Assembly: GCA_023376005.1 (NCBI GenBank)
Contig: CM042156.1
Coordinates: 48,911,930 to 48,975,929, forward strand
Reading direction: 5' to 3'
From: Doryteuthis pealeii
Lineage: Eukaryota > Mollusca > Cephalopoda > Myopsida > Loliginidae
DNA: 64,000 nucleotides
A program made the translations under genes and the position numbers. This document shows, in pieces, positions 43,051 through 57,394 of the stretch (position 1 is the first letter of the stretch; the number at the start of each line of letters is the position of its first letter). The notes under the pieces are model-generated. The model was not told the origin of the DNA, searched no databases, and worked only from the letters and a program-made list of their open reading frames with translations.

Positions 43051-44568
43051 ATTAACTTTAGGTTTTTCAGTAAAACAAAAAACGTTTCTGATTTTGTAGG
43101 TGATGAGTTTGCTCTGAATGTGTTAAGTGCGTTTTCTATTTCAAATGGGAATTTTTGTAGTTAAAGTTTTGAAAGGAGCAATTTTGTGTCAATATTGAAT
43201 AATCAATTGGCCGCCCTAAATAAATCTCAGTTTGCTTGATTTCGATAAAGATATTTTGGCTGGGAAAGAATTGCAATAAATGGTAGAAAATCCAAGAACT
43301 TCTTGGAATGTATCATTTTTTTTCTTAAAGAACACAAGGAATGAGGAGTTTTTTTTGCGGCTACATTTTTTTTCTTCTTTCTCTCACTTTCCGCCATTTT
43401 GGATGCGACTGTTTATTTCTATGAAATTAATGGTGCGACACTCGCTTACAAATTCGTCTGTTTGTATTAAAAATGGTAATTTTATTCATTGGCTTCATGT
43501 AAGGAAACCTTCTACTTCTGCGACATCATGTTCAATTTCTTTAATCAATTTTGCATGCAAAAAAAAAAAAAAAAGGAATAAAATACATAAATACATAAAA
43601 GAATTAGAATAAGATGGAAATATAGAAAAATATAGAATATAAAAGTTAGACGTAATTCTAAAATTCTTTTGTCGATTTCTTTCGAAAGAATTCTAGTTTT
43701 TAAATATTTTTCGAAATAATAAAATCTAATCTCAATATTTCATCCAGCTCTGTTATTTTTGTATTACCGTATTAATTGTATTAAAATATTCGCGTATCAT
43801 GCTAATTTTTGTGACCTAATTTTTAGTCCAATATAACAAAATTTAACAAACCCTCTGCACGAGCAGGATGCAACACAAGGTTGATTTCGCACCAAACGCC
43901 AGATAGAAGCTAGGCCTAGTCTTGGTCAACTGTTTACACATAAACACTTTTTTTTTAATCTCGCGTATGGTGCGACCGTCTGATATTAAGCTAAAATTCA
44001 AGTCTCAGAAAGTCACACGATATCCGAGTTTATTTCTTTCGTTTCAAGATAGTTTTGTTTTGTTTTAAATATTTGATCATCTGCATAACTATATAAATTG
44101 GTAAACTCAATACTTTCGTTAAGTCAAAAAAGAGAAAAGTAATCGGCCTTATTATCTATTTTATTACAAAACTGTTAAACGTGAAATGAAAAAAAAACAA
44201 CAAAAAAACAAAAAAACAAAACAAAATAGACACATAGTCGGGAATGTAACATGTTGCGGAAAATGTCCGAATATTTTTCGGAGAAACAAGTAGATGAAGA
44301 TTTTCTTTTCGTAGTATCGTGAAAAATATGAATAATACATATGCATACATATATAAAAACAAACATAGCAATAGCATAATCTTTACAGATCCCTGCCGTC
44401 CGTCACAATCCCCCAACCTCACCACCAGAACATTTTATATTCACGACAAATCAACACCACCCTTACCCCGATTGACCTTTGGCTTTCCAAACCAAAGCCA
44501 AATGGCGAACGGCGTAAAACATACATACATACAGACAGACAGACAGAAGACAGACAGACAGACAGACA

Positions 44569-44617
<49 letters not shown>

Positions 44618-44627
44618 TAAATAACAT

Positions 44628-44839
44628 TCTTTGTTTAATGACATATCAATCTTTGTGGGTTATTTAATACAAAGTTAATCCTGGCAGAAGAACAGTTGTC
44701 GTAATATTTATCACATAGTTGGTAGATGAGAGAGCTAAAACCTTTCCCAGAAGTATCAACCCGAAAGCGAACGTAATAGCACGGCTGGAGTTCGAACTCA
44801 CAGCCCTGTATGTTACCCACTACGCCACGGAGACTCTCC
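44628..44839 (-). mobile_element. tRNA-derived SINE, family S3, partner of 12,262-12,475
   Basis: A nearly identical copy at the collinear position, with the B-box-like GAGTTCGAACTCC on the minus strand. Confidence 0.8.
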
Positions 44840-44999
44840 CACAAAATAGATTGATAGACAGACAGGAGGAATCGAAAAATTGCCGTTGAAAATTATTGAT
44901 TTATTTGTAACATAAAAGTCAATATACACTTCTTTTTTTTATCTAATTTCTTGTTATTAAAAACCCAAAATGTTTAAACATTTGCTTCAGTTACAAGGT

Positions 45000-45034
<35 letters not shown>

Positions 45035-45228
45035 TATGGTTTGAATAAACATAGATATAAAATGACCAGTTTCAGGAATGAGTTTGATTTTTGATATTAA
45101 CACACTTTAGATCCTCCTCCAGTGATATTTATGGTCAGTGTTGAATCACATTCTATTCATAGAATTTACATAATGATTGATTTTATTAAATAGATATTCT
45201 GTAATATTTAGCAGATATCTCTCACGAG

Positions 45229-45269
<41 letters not shown>

Positions 45270-45298
45270 TTTCATGTGAACACACACGCACACACCCT

Positions 45299-45329
<31 letters not shown>

Positions 45330-46768
45330 TATAATATATATAGTAAGATTTATTAGCACTTAAATTGAGTTTGGAACTGGTTATTCGCCCTTTTTACTTA
45401 AAAGTCTATTCGGATTTTAAAAAACTTTACCAAGACAAAATTCTGTTTATCACACTGAAATTAAATTTATTCATTCTTCTGTAAGACTTAATGAGTTTCA
45501 CAATGTTTTTACAAACAGCCTTTTACTGTAATTAAGGAAAACCCGTAGTTCACATTTTTTCAACAGAATCTGTGTATTTTTCAAAATAATCTCATTAGTT
45601 GCACTAAAAAAATTGTGAATGCAATTAAACTAATTTTGCACCAACTTGTATCTGTGAATAAAAAATAAAATTAATAAGTATTGTTTACATGGATTTAATC
45701 CAAGAATTATTAGGGTTTCAGGAATCCTTTCGTGCTTCATTTCGTAATTATCATTCTATTAGATTTTCCATCTTTTTGTTTTGGCCGACCTATTCTACAG
45801 CCTTCTCTCAAGATGCAGACTAGATCAATCGAAACGTTATACTTGAATAATTAACCTAAATACCCGTCTATAATGACAGTTGTGACACGATGACACGTAA
45901 CAAATTTCCAGTGACAAATTTCGTTTTTCGATCCAAACTCGACTATCCCCGGGTGTCGGTCTCTACGTTCGGTCACTTCCTGACTGTCTGCTCGCCTTTT
46001 TAAAAACGAGAATTATTTTGATATAAACAATTGTATCTATATCTGTGTCATCGGACTGAGGTGAACTAAATGTGAACCCCAAGGTTACCCTTTTGATCTG
46101 ACTGCCATGTCAAATCTTTTAATGTTAACACTGCAACCTTTCCTGTATATATAAACAATATGCAAAACCAAAAATGTACTTGATATTTTGGATTTTTGCA
46201 TTTTGCACCTAAACAAACCCAATGACACTAACACAAAAACGTATTCTACACTTTTCTTTTTTCGTTAAAAATTAGGTGACACCAACAAAAGAAGCCATGT
46301 TGTTACACAGTAAAACGATTCCTGGCGAAATACATTCAGAATACTAAGACTTATTATGTTTGGAATCAACTTTTCTCTAAATTATAGATACACACATATA
46401 ATAATAATGATAATAATAATAATGATAATAATAATAATAATAATAATAATGTATGAATAAAGAAACCTTAATAATGAGTAATAGAGCATGTGAAGATCTA
46501 CGTTAGACTAATGTATTGGTCTGATGATATTATAGGCAACAAAAAGGTAATCACCAAACACCGTTGACTGTGTTTACGTTATCCCAACTTGATGGATCCA
46601 CCCGTCGATTTCGACGTATGAGTATTCATACAATGAACATCCACACAGTGATTTGTTTATAGTAGTGAAGGTTTGTGTTGGACCATCCACACGTTTTGGC
46701 ACAGTCGATAGGAATGAATTAGTGCATCAAGGATTGCCACAAACCCAATCAACGACCAATCTCATGAA

Positions 46769-46992
46769 TTTTGAATTCAGAGTTATCTCTCTCCTAGCCT
46801 GGTGACCTAGCCAAGGCTGAAGGACCCAGTCTGCCCTACTATTAAACCCATAGCTGGAGGGAGAATATATCGATTCATTCCTTTTCCAAGGGTATTCGTG
46901 GTATGTGAAATGCCAACAGCTTCATCTAGGAATTGAACTCGAATCGACGAGTCCATTTTCCGCGACTCTAACCACTAGCCCACGCGCCTCCA
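46769..46992 (-). mobile_element. tRNA-derived SINE, family S1, partner of 14,432-14,653
   Basis: Collinear copy ending CCCACGCGCCTCC next to a (CA)n-(TA)n-(GT)n tract. Confidence 0.8.
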
Positions 46993-46997
46993 TCCAA

Positions 46998-47063
<66 letters not shown>

Positions 47064-47432
47064 AGTGTGTGTGTGTGTGTAAAATTAATAAATAAACGGG
47101 AGTTGTGAAGATAATTTATTAATAATTGAAAATGATTGTCAACATTCTAAAGGGATCGATTATTAAATATATAAATATATTATATATTTTTCCAACCATG
47201 AGTATCTGTTTACGCTGAAAGATTCAAGACGGTACTTGTTACCATAAACGACAGATCCTCATAAAAAATAATTTTATTTTGTATATCTATACATATATAT
47301 AAATGGCAGCTTGTGTGTATGTATGTCCGGAGGAAAACATGAAAATAAAACAACTAAGGACAAAGTAAATATGTATAAACCTTCACTATCACCAGATATT
47401 GCTTTTTGAACAAAAATAATGAATATTTGATT

Positions 47433-47993
47433 TGTTACATAATCTATGCGATTGCATAAGATTATTGTCAATCCCTTGTAATTCTGAGGGGATGACCCTT
47501 TTCATATCATGGCCGGGTCCTTCCATGGAAAATGACAGAAGCCCGCCAAATATGTGAAGTCACATGGGACCTTTTTTGGAGTCCCCAGTTTGCAGTTGGA
47601 CGTCAGGCAGAGCGGTCGGCCATTTTATTCTCTGTCTAAACTGGAACTCACGCGCGCTATGCTAGTTAGCAGATGTCTGGGTTGGGGATTGAAAATAAAG
47701 TAACATCAAAATAAATCGAAGTTTTGTGTTTATTATCTAAAAATTAACAATGACACAGGGCTTTTGTAAGAGAGAAATCCCTAACAGAAAACCAGACCGA
47801 AGTCCCCGAGTCAACTCCAGACGCTAGGCCTTAGAAGATATCCAAGATCTTAGAAGATACCAGACCAAGACAAGATGATAGAAGAAATACCAAAGACGAT
47901 CAGAATACTAAAGACGGCCAAGAAATAGAATTAAAGAAAGAGGTATGCAACATTATAATTATTTAGTGCCAGTGAAGAAGGCGCTATGCAACA
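47433..47993 (+). mobile_element. LTR, family L, long variant, present in A' and absent from A
   Basis: TGTTACATAATCTATGCGAT at the left and CTATGCAACA at the right, 561 bp, with target duplications GATT at 47,429-47,432 and 47,994-47,997. Block A has a single GATT at 15,327-15,330. It carries a 3' extension containing TTTAGTGCCAGTGAAGAAGG and an internal second GGTATGCAACA, so the terminus occurs twice within about 50 bp. Confidence 0.85.
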
Positions 47994-48253
47994 GATTTAT
48001 ATTCGGGAAGATAATTAAAAATAACATTTAAATGATAACAGCATGGAATTGTTTTTAATTTTTTGTGTTTACTATTTTAAACAGGAGACATATTTCTCTT
48101 CAGTGTGTCTGGATCGTTTTTACATGGGGATTTTAATGGGACATCTCGCAAATATTTAATATTTTAGATTATACATCTAATTATAAGGGTACCCTTACTT
48201 TCTTTTTAGAAATTTTTTCCATCGCTTTTAAGATGAATTCGCTTTTACGTGTC

Positions 48254-48284
<31 letters not shown>

Positions 48285-48287
<3 letters not shown>

Positions 48288-48565
48288 AACCTCTCCACAC
48301 GAGCAGGATGTGACACAAGATCAATTTCTTAAACGGAGTTTAACAGGTTTGAATTTAGAGTTTTCCTTCTCCTAGACTGGTTACCTAGCCAGGGTTAAAG
48401 AGCCCAGTATGCCCTGCTATTTACCCATAGCTGGAGGAAGAATTGGCTTCATACCTTTCCCAAGGGTATTAGCGCTATATGAAATTCAAACAGCTTCGTC
48501 CAGGAATTGAACTCAGTTCGACGAGTCCATTTCCTATGACTCTAACCATTAGACCACGCGCCTCC
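48285..48565 (-). mobile_element. tRNA-derived SINE, family S1, partner of 16,486-16,765
   Basis: Collinear copy with a longer (TA)n tail at 48,258-48,284. Confidence 0.85.
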
Positions 48566-48689
48566 TGTTATTGTAATATTAGTTTGTGACTAAACTGAAC
48601 TATCATTTATTTTGATATTTTATTATATGATATGAAAACTGATATTTTCTTTCAGATTATCTCTGTTCCGTTCATATTTTTCAGAAAAC

Positions 48690-48885
48690 TTAGCACCCGT
48701 GATTGTCCCATGCAAAGATCACAAAAGAAATGTTTTACTCTACGAGTTTCATAAAGATGTTAATGCAAGTGTGGCAGCAAGATCTATTCAGAGCATTTAT
48801 GGGTGAAGATGTAGTGAATGAACGAATTTGCAGGAGATGGTTTTCTCATTTTGTTAACAACAAGAAAAGAGATTGAAAATGAGTT
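48690..48885 (+). pseudogene. Mariner transposase N-terminal fragment, partner of 16,887-17,100
   Basis: Collinear, with similar frameshifts (TATGGGTGAAGATG is shared), so these lesions predate the block duplication. Confidence 0.7.
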
Positions 48886-48922
48886 AGATTCATATTTCAA
48901 TTCTAAACCTACAACGTGACAT

Positions 48923-49344
48923 TGTTACATAATCTATGCATATATTATTGTCAACACCCTCTATTTCTGAAGGGATGGCCTCTTTTCATATCACGGGCGG
49001 GACTTTCCATGGAATATTTCAGAAAGCCCGCGAAATACGTGAAGTCACGTGGGACCTGGTTGGGTCTTCAGTTTTCAGCTTGGACGTCAGGCAGATAAGG
49101 CCTTAGCTGGAGCTCACTGCACACGCGCGTTGTGTTAGTTAGAGAAATATGTTTAGTTAAGTAAATAAAGGTTTAAATAAATAATATGGTTTTGTAGTTG
49201 ATGAATGTCTTGGCAACAAGACTGACCTAGAAGAAGAAATGAATCAAGGACGACCAACCAGCAAGAAGAGAGACGTTAGAAGAAGAACGTAAGGTACCAA
49301 AGATGAGCAGAAGAATAATAGAAGTAAAGAAAGGGTATACAGCA
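48923..49344 (+). mobile_element. Solo LTR, family L, partner of 17,116-17,548
   Basis: The same insertion site in the mariner. The right target duplication has changed from ACAT to GCAT. Confidence 0.85.
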
Positions 49345-50989
49345 GCATTTGTATGATGGCAGCAAACTCGGGTTCAAGTATTGCCATTGCTTGATAAAAA
49401 AAAAAGTTCAAATAATATAACGGTGAGCTTCAAAAAGTTCAACAATGAGCTGCACGAAAGTGGCTCTTTAGTCCTGTCAAAGACTTGCACATCTTCCCAC
49501 ATTTACAGGTAATTCCAGGGAGCAAACCAACAGCGAGACATTTATAAGCTTATTGACATATGGAATGAGGTCATTGAGAGCAATGAAGAGTATGTTAACG
49601 AATAAATATTTTCATAGTCAATGGTGTGTTAATTTTTACCCAAGATCTTTAAACCGGACATTACTTTTGCACCAACCTGATATTTAATAAAAGGCATAAT
49701 CAATTTTAGTAAGACAAATAATTTTACCAGGATGCATTCCAAGAAATGGAACGGTGGATTCATGTGTACGAAGAAGAATTTTCAAGTTGATCCCTCCTTT
49801 TCAAACGCTCATGGCATTAGGAGCGTTAAGTGCTATAATGACCCCGATTAAAGTGATAAGACGATTACTTTATTTTTATTTCTATTTTCTTTGAATAAAG
49901 CAATGATGTTTACTGCACGTTTTGTCTCTTTTGCTAGACTGACTGCTCTGCTCAGCTACAATCTATGACAAGACAAAAATGATTATAGATTATTGACTAG
50001 AAAGATGATAAAATAGAGAATACTTATTTTGCAACGATCCTCTCACGAACGGAGCATTCAAGATTTTGTTCATCGCTGAAAAAACTGCCAAGCCAATAGT
50101 GATGACAAATGATTTTATCAGTATGCATTCCAAGAAAAAGAAAGGTGAATTGTGTAGTGAGAGAGGAGACATACCTCCGGCAACACGGTGTGACAGAGAG
50201 AGTGGCGGGCGTGAAGACTTGCCGTATTCTCGAAGGAAGCGGGCTAGGCTTTGCCTGGCGTGTAAGATTGACCTAGAGTCGAACCCGCTTCCTTCAGAAA
50301 TGTGAGAGCTGTGGACGATCAGTGAAATAAGAAATAGCATAGTGGCCCGGATGTCGGTGGTCGCGCCGTGCTGACGAGTGTCGCACGTGCTGCACGGACA
50401 ATTATGAGCGAGAGCCCGGATGTGGTGAAATTAAGCTGTATTTACAGGACTTATTCTCACAGACCAGGCGGAAAGACTGCAGTAGTATTTTGTTGTCGAG
50501 ACGAGCGGGACAAAGAAATAATTTTGGATATTGGATTTTGGAGCGTGATACAGTTGGGAGTGTTTAGACTGTCGATTGGAACCTTGAGTCAGACTTTACT
50601 GTGATACCCCCCCCCCGCCCACTGATTAGAAATTGATATGTAGGAAGAAGAACTTTCAAGTTGATCCCTACTTTTCAAGTGCTCATGGCATTAGGAGCGT
50701 TAAGTGCTACAGCGACTCCGTTTGAAGTGATAAGACGATTTCTTGTTTGATTTCTTTTTTGTTCTATTTCTGTTTTCTGTTGAATAAAGCGATGAAGTTT
50801 ACTGAGAGAACATCGAATTGGTTTCTATTTATCTACATCTATTCAATAGACTAGAAAAATCATTTTTCTTTTACAAATGACGTTATAAAACTTGAAAACT
50901 TCCGGAACTTTATCTCCGGTAACCACACAAAACGGAAATAGAACCAACATGTTAAAAAAAATATTGACTGCTTTCTTACATATTTACCG

Positions 50990-51261
50990 ACCTCTCCACA
51001 CGAGTAGGATGTGACACTATATCAATTTCTTAAGCGGGCTTTAACAGGTCTGAATAGAGAGTGTTTCCTTCTCCTTGACAGGTTGCCTAACCAAGCTTAA
51101 AGGGCTCAATCAACTATTTACCCATAGAGGAAGAATAATTGCATGCATACTTTTCCCAACGGTATTAGTGCTATGTGAAATGCGAACAGCCTCATCCAGT
51201 ATTTGAACTCGTGTCACCGTGTCCATTTCTTTCAACGATAACCATTATATCATGTGCCTCC
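50990..51261 (-). mobile_element. tRNA-derived SINE, family S1, partner of 19,249-19,516
   Basis: Collinear and slightly more complete near the head than the A copy. Confidence 0.75.
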
Positions 51262-51870
51262 TCATTGCTTTCTTATAAACTTTTTTCTGGGCACATCTAA
51301 ATTCAACCCTCAATTCGAAGACATCAAAACAACTGGAGAGGAAGCAACAAAGAAGGGTGCGTTATACTTATTCGGGGGTGGTTATTTATCGCCACCCTCA
51401 ATCTTGCGAGGGAGATGGAAAATGCACTTTATCAACTGTTCTCAAGGCCACAAAAGCCAACCTGTATAAATGATGCCAACGGTGATTGCGTGTGTGTGTG
51501 TGTATGTGCAAATAACCTACTCGAGTTTCACCATAAAGATCTTCAGGGTTAAATAAGTCTCTGATGTGACTCTATTGTATTTGGTGTAAAGACATTGGTG
51601 CATGTGGATGAATTTGAAAGTTGGGCTCAAAAGAAAGGTCAGAAAAACAGCGCAACAAACTTGAAAAACACTAAATGCATTCAACATTAGACAGGTGCCG
51701 AAAAAAAAAAGAAAAAAAGAAGAAAAAGAAGAAAAAAAAAAGAAAAAAAAGAAGCCGGAAAAAGTACGTTCAAAGAGTCTGCGAGTCGCTGCATGTGTAT
51801 TTAGTAAAAACCTTTCAGGCCAAAAACCGAGCTTCGACTTTTTGGTAAATGCCTTTTGTAAGGATCTTAG

Positions 51871-52333
51871 TGTTGTATACCCTCTTCATTGCTTCTTACT
51901 TCTTCTTCTGTTCTTTGATATCTTGAGTTCTTCTTCTATGTCTCTTCTAACATCTCTTCTAGCGTCTTGGTGATCGGTCGCACTTGGCTCATTTCTTCTT
52001 CTAATCAGTCCTGTTACCAAGACACCCATTAATCACAAGACCGTGTTATTTTTCTTAAGCTTTTATTTCCTTAACTATACATTTCATGTAACTAAATATC
52101 TGACTAGCATAGCGCGCGTATGCAGAGTGAGTCACAGTTAAGGCAGGACATCCTCACTGCCCAACGTCCAACTGAAAACTGAGGACCAAATCAGGTCCCA
52201 CGTGACTTCACGTAATTTGGCGGGCTTTCTGTACTATTCCATGGAAAGTCCCGCCCGTGATATGAAAAGGGCCATCCCTTTAGAAATACATGGGATTGAC
52301 AATAATCTTATGCAACGCATGGATTATGTAACA
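51871..52333 (-). mobile_element. Solo LTR, family L, minus strand, partner of 20,112-20,579
   Basis: Same site, TTAG duplicated at 51,867-51,870 and 52,334-52,337. The right end reads TATGTAACA, the canonical form. Confidence 0.85.
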
Positions 52334-52751
52334 TTAGAAACAGGTGTCAAGTAAAGAATGTTGTAGTGTTTTCTTGATGTCGTTAAAGCTTGGAAAAGAG
52401 AAGAGGTTGTCATTTTAGACAACCAACTTACAATCTCTGCAAGAAAAAAACAGTCCGAAATGGAAGAGAGTCAATACTGCGAGGAAGAAACCAATAAAAA
52501 AGTGAGTGTTTTGTATTATGAAAAGATGAGTCGATATTTTCTTAACTGGTGATCATCCTTTCCAGAAATGATTCAGTAAGTCTGCCTTGCTCATAAAAAT
52601 CGAATAGATTTAGACTTTTTTGATTAAGTTGAGGATCAGCCAAATCGTGTGGTAACTACTGCCAAATCTTGACATTCCTAAAAGAAAAGTGCAAAGATCA
52701 GAACTGTGTATATGTGCAATCATGCTTTACGAGACATGTGAATATACCACA

Positions 52752-52787
<36 letters not shown>

Positions 52788-53691
52788 AAATAACCTACTC
52801 GAGTTTCACCATAAAGATCTTCAGGGTTAAATAAGTCTCTGATGTGACTCTATTGTATTTGGTGTAAAGACATTGGTGCATGTGGATGAATTTGAAAGTT
52901 GGGCTCAAAAGAAAGGTCTGAAAAACAGCGCAACAAACTTGAAAAACACTAAATGCATTCAACATTAGACAGGTCCCGAAAAAACAAAGAAAAAAAAAGA
53001 AAAAAAGAAAAAAGCAAAAAAAAGAAAAACAAAAGAAACCGGAAAAAGTACGTTCAAAGAATCTGCGAGTCGCTGCATGTTTATTTAGAAAAAACCTTTC
53101 AGGCCAAAAACCGAGCTTCGACTTTTTGGTAAATGCCTTCTGTAAGGATCTTAGTGTTGTATACCCTTCTCATTGCTTCTTACTTCTTCTTTATTCATTT
53201 ATTTATTACAACGTTCGATATGTTTACTTAAGAGCTATTGCAAAATAGTTCAATATTTAAAAAGTATAATAATCTTGATTTAACCCTCACTCTTTTTTCT
53301 TTCGCCTTCTTTTCGTTTTTTTCATTATGCTCGATTGAAACAGGTTAGCGTCATCACCCCTGTCTCTATCTTTCCCCAAGTATCTTTCTTTCTTTCTTTC
53401 TTTCTATCTTATTATATTTTTTTGTGTTGCATGTCCTTTTTCTTTCCTTTCTTTCTTTCTGATTAAAATGGAATAGCCCATTATCTATCTGAGGTGACGA
53501 CACTCATAAGAAGTAAGAATTCAGTCGATAAGCGACACCAGATAATAAGGATATATACTTTTGCATTTCATGTTGGAAGATTGGACGGTCTCATATTTAA
53601 TGAGAGGGAGTTGCAAAACGATAACGCTCTGAAGATTAAGGAACATGGGTATTAATGTGTAGATAAAAAATAGACAACAACTTTAAAGTTA

Positions 53692-54121
53692 GTATCATCT
53701 GCGTTATTCAGACTATTGTCCCCATCTTCATTGTTATTTGTACAACGTTTCGGCCGATATGCCCTCCGGCCTTCTTCAGGTATTTCTTGTCGGACTCGGG
53801 AACCTTCTCGGACTCGGGAACCTTCTTGGACTCGGGAACATTCTTTTGAACTCGGGAGCTTTCTTGTCGTAATCGGGAGCCATCATGGAACTTTGAGCCT
53901 AACCCTTTATTTAGTCCACTTTAGTTAGGTTCAAAGTTCCCGAGTCCAAGAAGGTTCCCGTGTCCGAGAAGGTTCCCGAGTTTGACAAGAAATACCTGAA
54001 GAAGGCCGGAGGGCATATCGGCCGAAACCTTGTACAAATAACAATGAAGATGGGGACAATAGTCCGAATACCGCAGATAATACTAATCTTCAAGCCTCAT
54101 CTCAAACATTCAGAGAAATAA
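53692..54121. mobile_element. R-family element, double-armed, partner of 21,941-22,385
   Basis: Same site and the same flanking AACTTTAAAGTTA. The centre is shortened to TAGTCCACTTTAGTTAGG. Confidence 0.8.
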
Positions 54122-54269
54122 CTTTAAAGTTATAGTGAAACAATCGACCCACCCCTGTCTGTGAGACTTAGGACACGCTGAGCGTATTTTCTATCGCTGC
54201 TAATGGGTTAGTCAAAGTTGTAAAGTCGGGGGGGGGGGGAGTGGCTATTGTCGGTATGAAGTTGACGTT

Positions 54270-54666
54270 TTAAGATATCGTCATGTTTCGTTTGGAATTG
54301 CTACTTACAATTAAGAGAATTGCTTTCAAATGTTTATCAGTCAATTTTGTTCGATTGGTGGATTTCACATATTTCAATTTTGAAAAGGCTTGCTCGCGTA
54401 CATAAGTTGTTCCAAACAAGTGAAAATTTGGGATCGCGTAAGTAACAAGTAACGTGCTCACACGCACGAAATTTTGTAACCCACCTACAGTGGTCAAGCT
54501 CATGAAGATTTAACATATAAGCTTAACATGAATTGAATCTAAATGTATCAGAACGTCTCGCGTTCCGTACGTTTTAACAAACGAATTCAAGTATCGTCAG
54601 CGGGCCTGATAAAATTCTTCACGGGTCGGATCCGGCGCCGCGTGCCGTTGTTTTGGTGACCCCTTG
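54270..54666 (-). pseudogene. hAT remnant, partner of 22,500-22,936
   Basis: Keeps FHLFGTTYVREQAFSKLKYV on the minus strand and the GGTCACCAAA terminal block. Confidence 0.7.
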
Positions 54667-54677
54667 TCCCAGTATCT

Positions 54678-54931
54678 AAAAAAAAAAGTAAAGTCGTCGG
54701 GGCGGCCTAAAGTCGGTATCAGCCAGTCAGCGAGGGAGTCTATCCCCTTTTCAATAGCCCTAGACCAAGGAGATTGTTTTTAGCATCTGAGGTGGAGCGT
54801 CACACCTACCATCATCTCCTTACTTTACCGCACAGATCCCTGTGCACCTCATACGCTGAGTTGGCGAGGACCGGTATCGAACTAGGAACCTTGTGGTTTC
54901 TAGCCGAACGCTCTACCGACTGAGCTAACCC
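54678..54931 (-). mobile_element. tRNA-derived SINE, family S2, partner of 22,947-23,199
   Basis: Same site with the same GTCCCAGTAT flanks. Confidence 0.9.
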
Positions 54932-55718
54932 GTCCCAGTATATAAGAAAGCAAATTATGATAGCAGGTGTATCTTTACATGTAAACTAAGACGAATAAAG
55001 TTTAGTTCATTCTGGCATTTCTTTTTCATTACAATTCACAAATAAAAAATAACAAGGCACAACTGACTGTTACAAATAAATCGACGGACAAAATTTAACA
55101 AATTTCGAGAGAAGAAAAAGTTAAAAAGGTTCGAATCTCGGTTTACGAAGTACTTACCATTCTGTTTTGTTTAAGATTTCATTCTGATAAAAAAGAAGAA
55201 GATAGAATCGAGTAAATGTGTTGCTGAACAAATAAATGCTAGAAACATTGAAAATGTTTTCTTGCCACCCAAGTCGTTTTTACAATGTTGTAATGTAAAC
55301 CTTCCCTTAAAAAATAACAGAGAATGTTATAAAGACAAGATGTTACATAGAAGTTTGCTTGGATAACTGTCAGTAAAGGAATGTTTACAAATGCTTCTGC
55401 CTACAAAATGCATAGAATGAGCAATAAACCCAGACGGTTGCCAACAATCAGAAAGAAAAATGGCGGGCGCTGAGAAAGATGTTCACAATCTGTATTATTT
55501 ATTAGGAATAATTTATTTATCTGTCTCCCATAGACGGTGGACAAATAGTTTGATGCAGAGGAACAAGAATTTGGACCTTGAGGAAGCGTTAAAAGTTGTA
55601 CCTTGTGGGGAAAAGAGTGTTATAATTTTTGTCACTATTTTTAGGCTGTATGTGAGAGCACTTTAAAGAGAAGATCCTTTGTGTTAAGCAGAGGCTTATC
55701 CTTAGTGACGAATCCTTT

Positions 55719-56210
55719 GGTTGTTCCTCGGTGTTCCATAGCGTTGGGTAGAATCCTTTGGTTGTTCTCCTGTGTTCCTTAGTGTTAGGTAGAATCCTTT
55801 GGTTATTCCTCGGTGTCCCTTAATGTTGGATAGAATCCTTTGGTTGTTCCTCGGCGTTCATTAGTGTTGGATAGAATCCTTTGGGTGTTCCTCGGTGTCC
55901 CTTAGAGTTGGGTAGAATCCTTTGGGTGTTCCTCGGTGTCTCTTAGTGTTGGGTAGAATCCTTTGGTTGTTCCTCAGTGTCCCTTAGTGTTGGGTAGAAT
56001 CCTTTGGTTGTTCCTTGGCGTTCCTTAGTGTTAGGTAGAATCCTTTGGTTGTTCCTCGGTGTCCCTTAGTGTTGGGTAGAATCATTTGGTTGTTCCTCGG
56101 TGTTCCTTAGTGTTGGGTAGAATCCTTTGGTTATTCCTCGGCGTTCCTTAGGGTTGGATAGAATCCTTTGGTTGTTCCTCGGTGTTCCTTAGTGTTGGGT
56201 AGAATCCTTT
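55719..56210. repeat. 41-bp minisatellite, 12 units
   Basis: Twelve consecutive units, each exactly 41 bp, 492 bp in all. Cleaner than the 19-unit array in A, where several units have lost or gained bases. Confidence 0.95.
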
Positions 56211-57394
56211 GGTTGAGCAGAGTCCTTGGTTGCTGATCCGTTCGTCCGTGTTGAATTCGTGCATTTGAACGGCTTTCAAGATCGGCGATTAAATAGTTAA
56301 CTAAACACGTATTAGATCAGTTGATTGGCTGGCCTTAATCCACGCGCCCAATCAACGTCTATAAATTTAAGTGATGGATTCCAGCATGCTTTAAAATACA
56401 AGACAATCTAACAAAAAGGATGTCATATATCTATACTTATATAAAGGGAAGTTTGTGTGTATGTATGTCCGGAGGAAACTATAAAAATATAACAATTAAC
56501 GACAAAGTAAATATATATACACATTCACTATCACCAGATCTTATTGGATAGAATCCTTTGGTTGTTCCTCGGCGTTCCTTAGTGTTGGGAAGGATCCTTT
56601 GGTTGAACAGAGTCCTTGGTTGCATCTAACTAGACTTTTTTCCCTGCCCCATCCGGGGGGTCCAGTGTGCTTCGGCCACTGGACCGGGTTAAAGTACAAT
56701 TATTAGCGTCGATCCCAGGGGGATTTCCCCCCAGGAAACACCCGCCCCCTTGACTTAAAGGGGCAGGGCTGGGTTTATTGCCCAGCGCCTGAGGCACCCC
56801 CTTGAGGGGGAATGCAGACGGGATCGACGCAATTTTTGTTCTTTCCCTCCCATGAGCTTCGGCTTGTGGGTGGGCCCACGTTAAAACAAGACCTTGTGCC
56901 CAGTCCATACAAGTGGGGTATGCGACAAATACACACTATCACCAGATCTTGCTTTTTAAGCAGTTTAATGAAGGTTTGATTTATATTAGTGAAGATAATT
57001 AAGAAATAAAACTTAAATGATAACAGCATGGAATTTGTTTTGTATTTAATATTTTAAATAGTAGACATTGATTTCTCTTTTCAGAATGTCTGGATCAACG
57101 CAACGTATTTTTTACATAGGGATTTTAATTAAGCATCATACGATGATCCAACTCGCAATTCAATAATAAATTTGATCTGTGAAACTAACGTTTTTATCCC
57201 ACCCCCACAACCCAGTTAACACATGGTTATAGTTAAGAATAAAACAAATAATCAGCGGGAAGCCATGTTGCTGCAAGATGTAACTAATCGTACATAAATT
57301 TGAATTAAAAAAAAAAAAAAAAAATACTAACGAATGGTTGCATTAAAGTTATTATTTACCTTTAATTAAAAATTAATAAATAGCTTTATATTTT

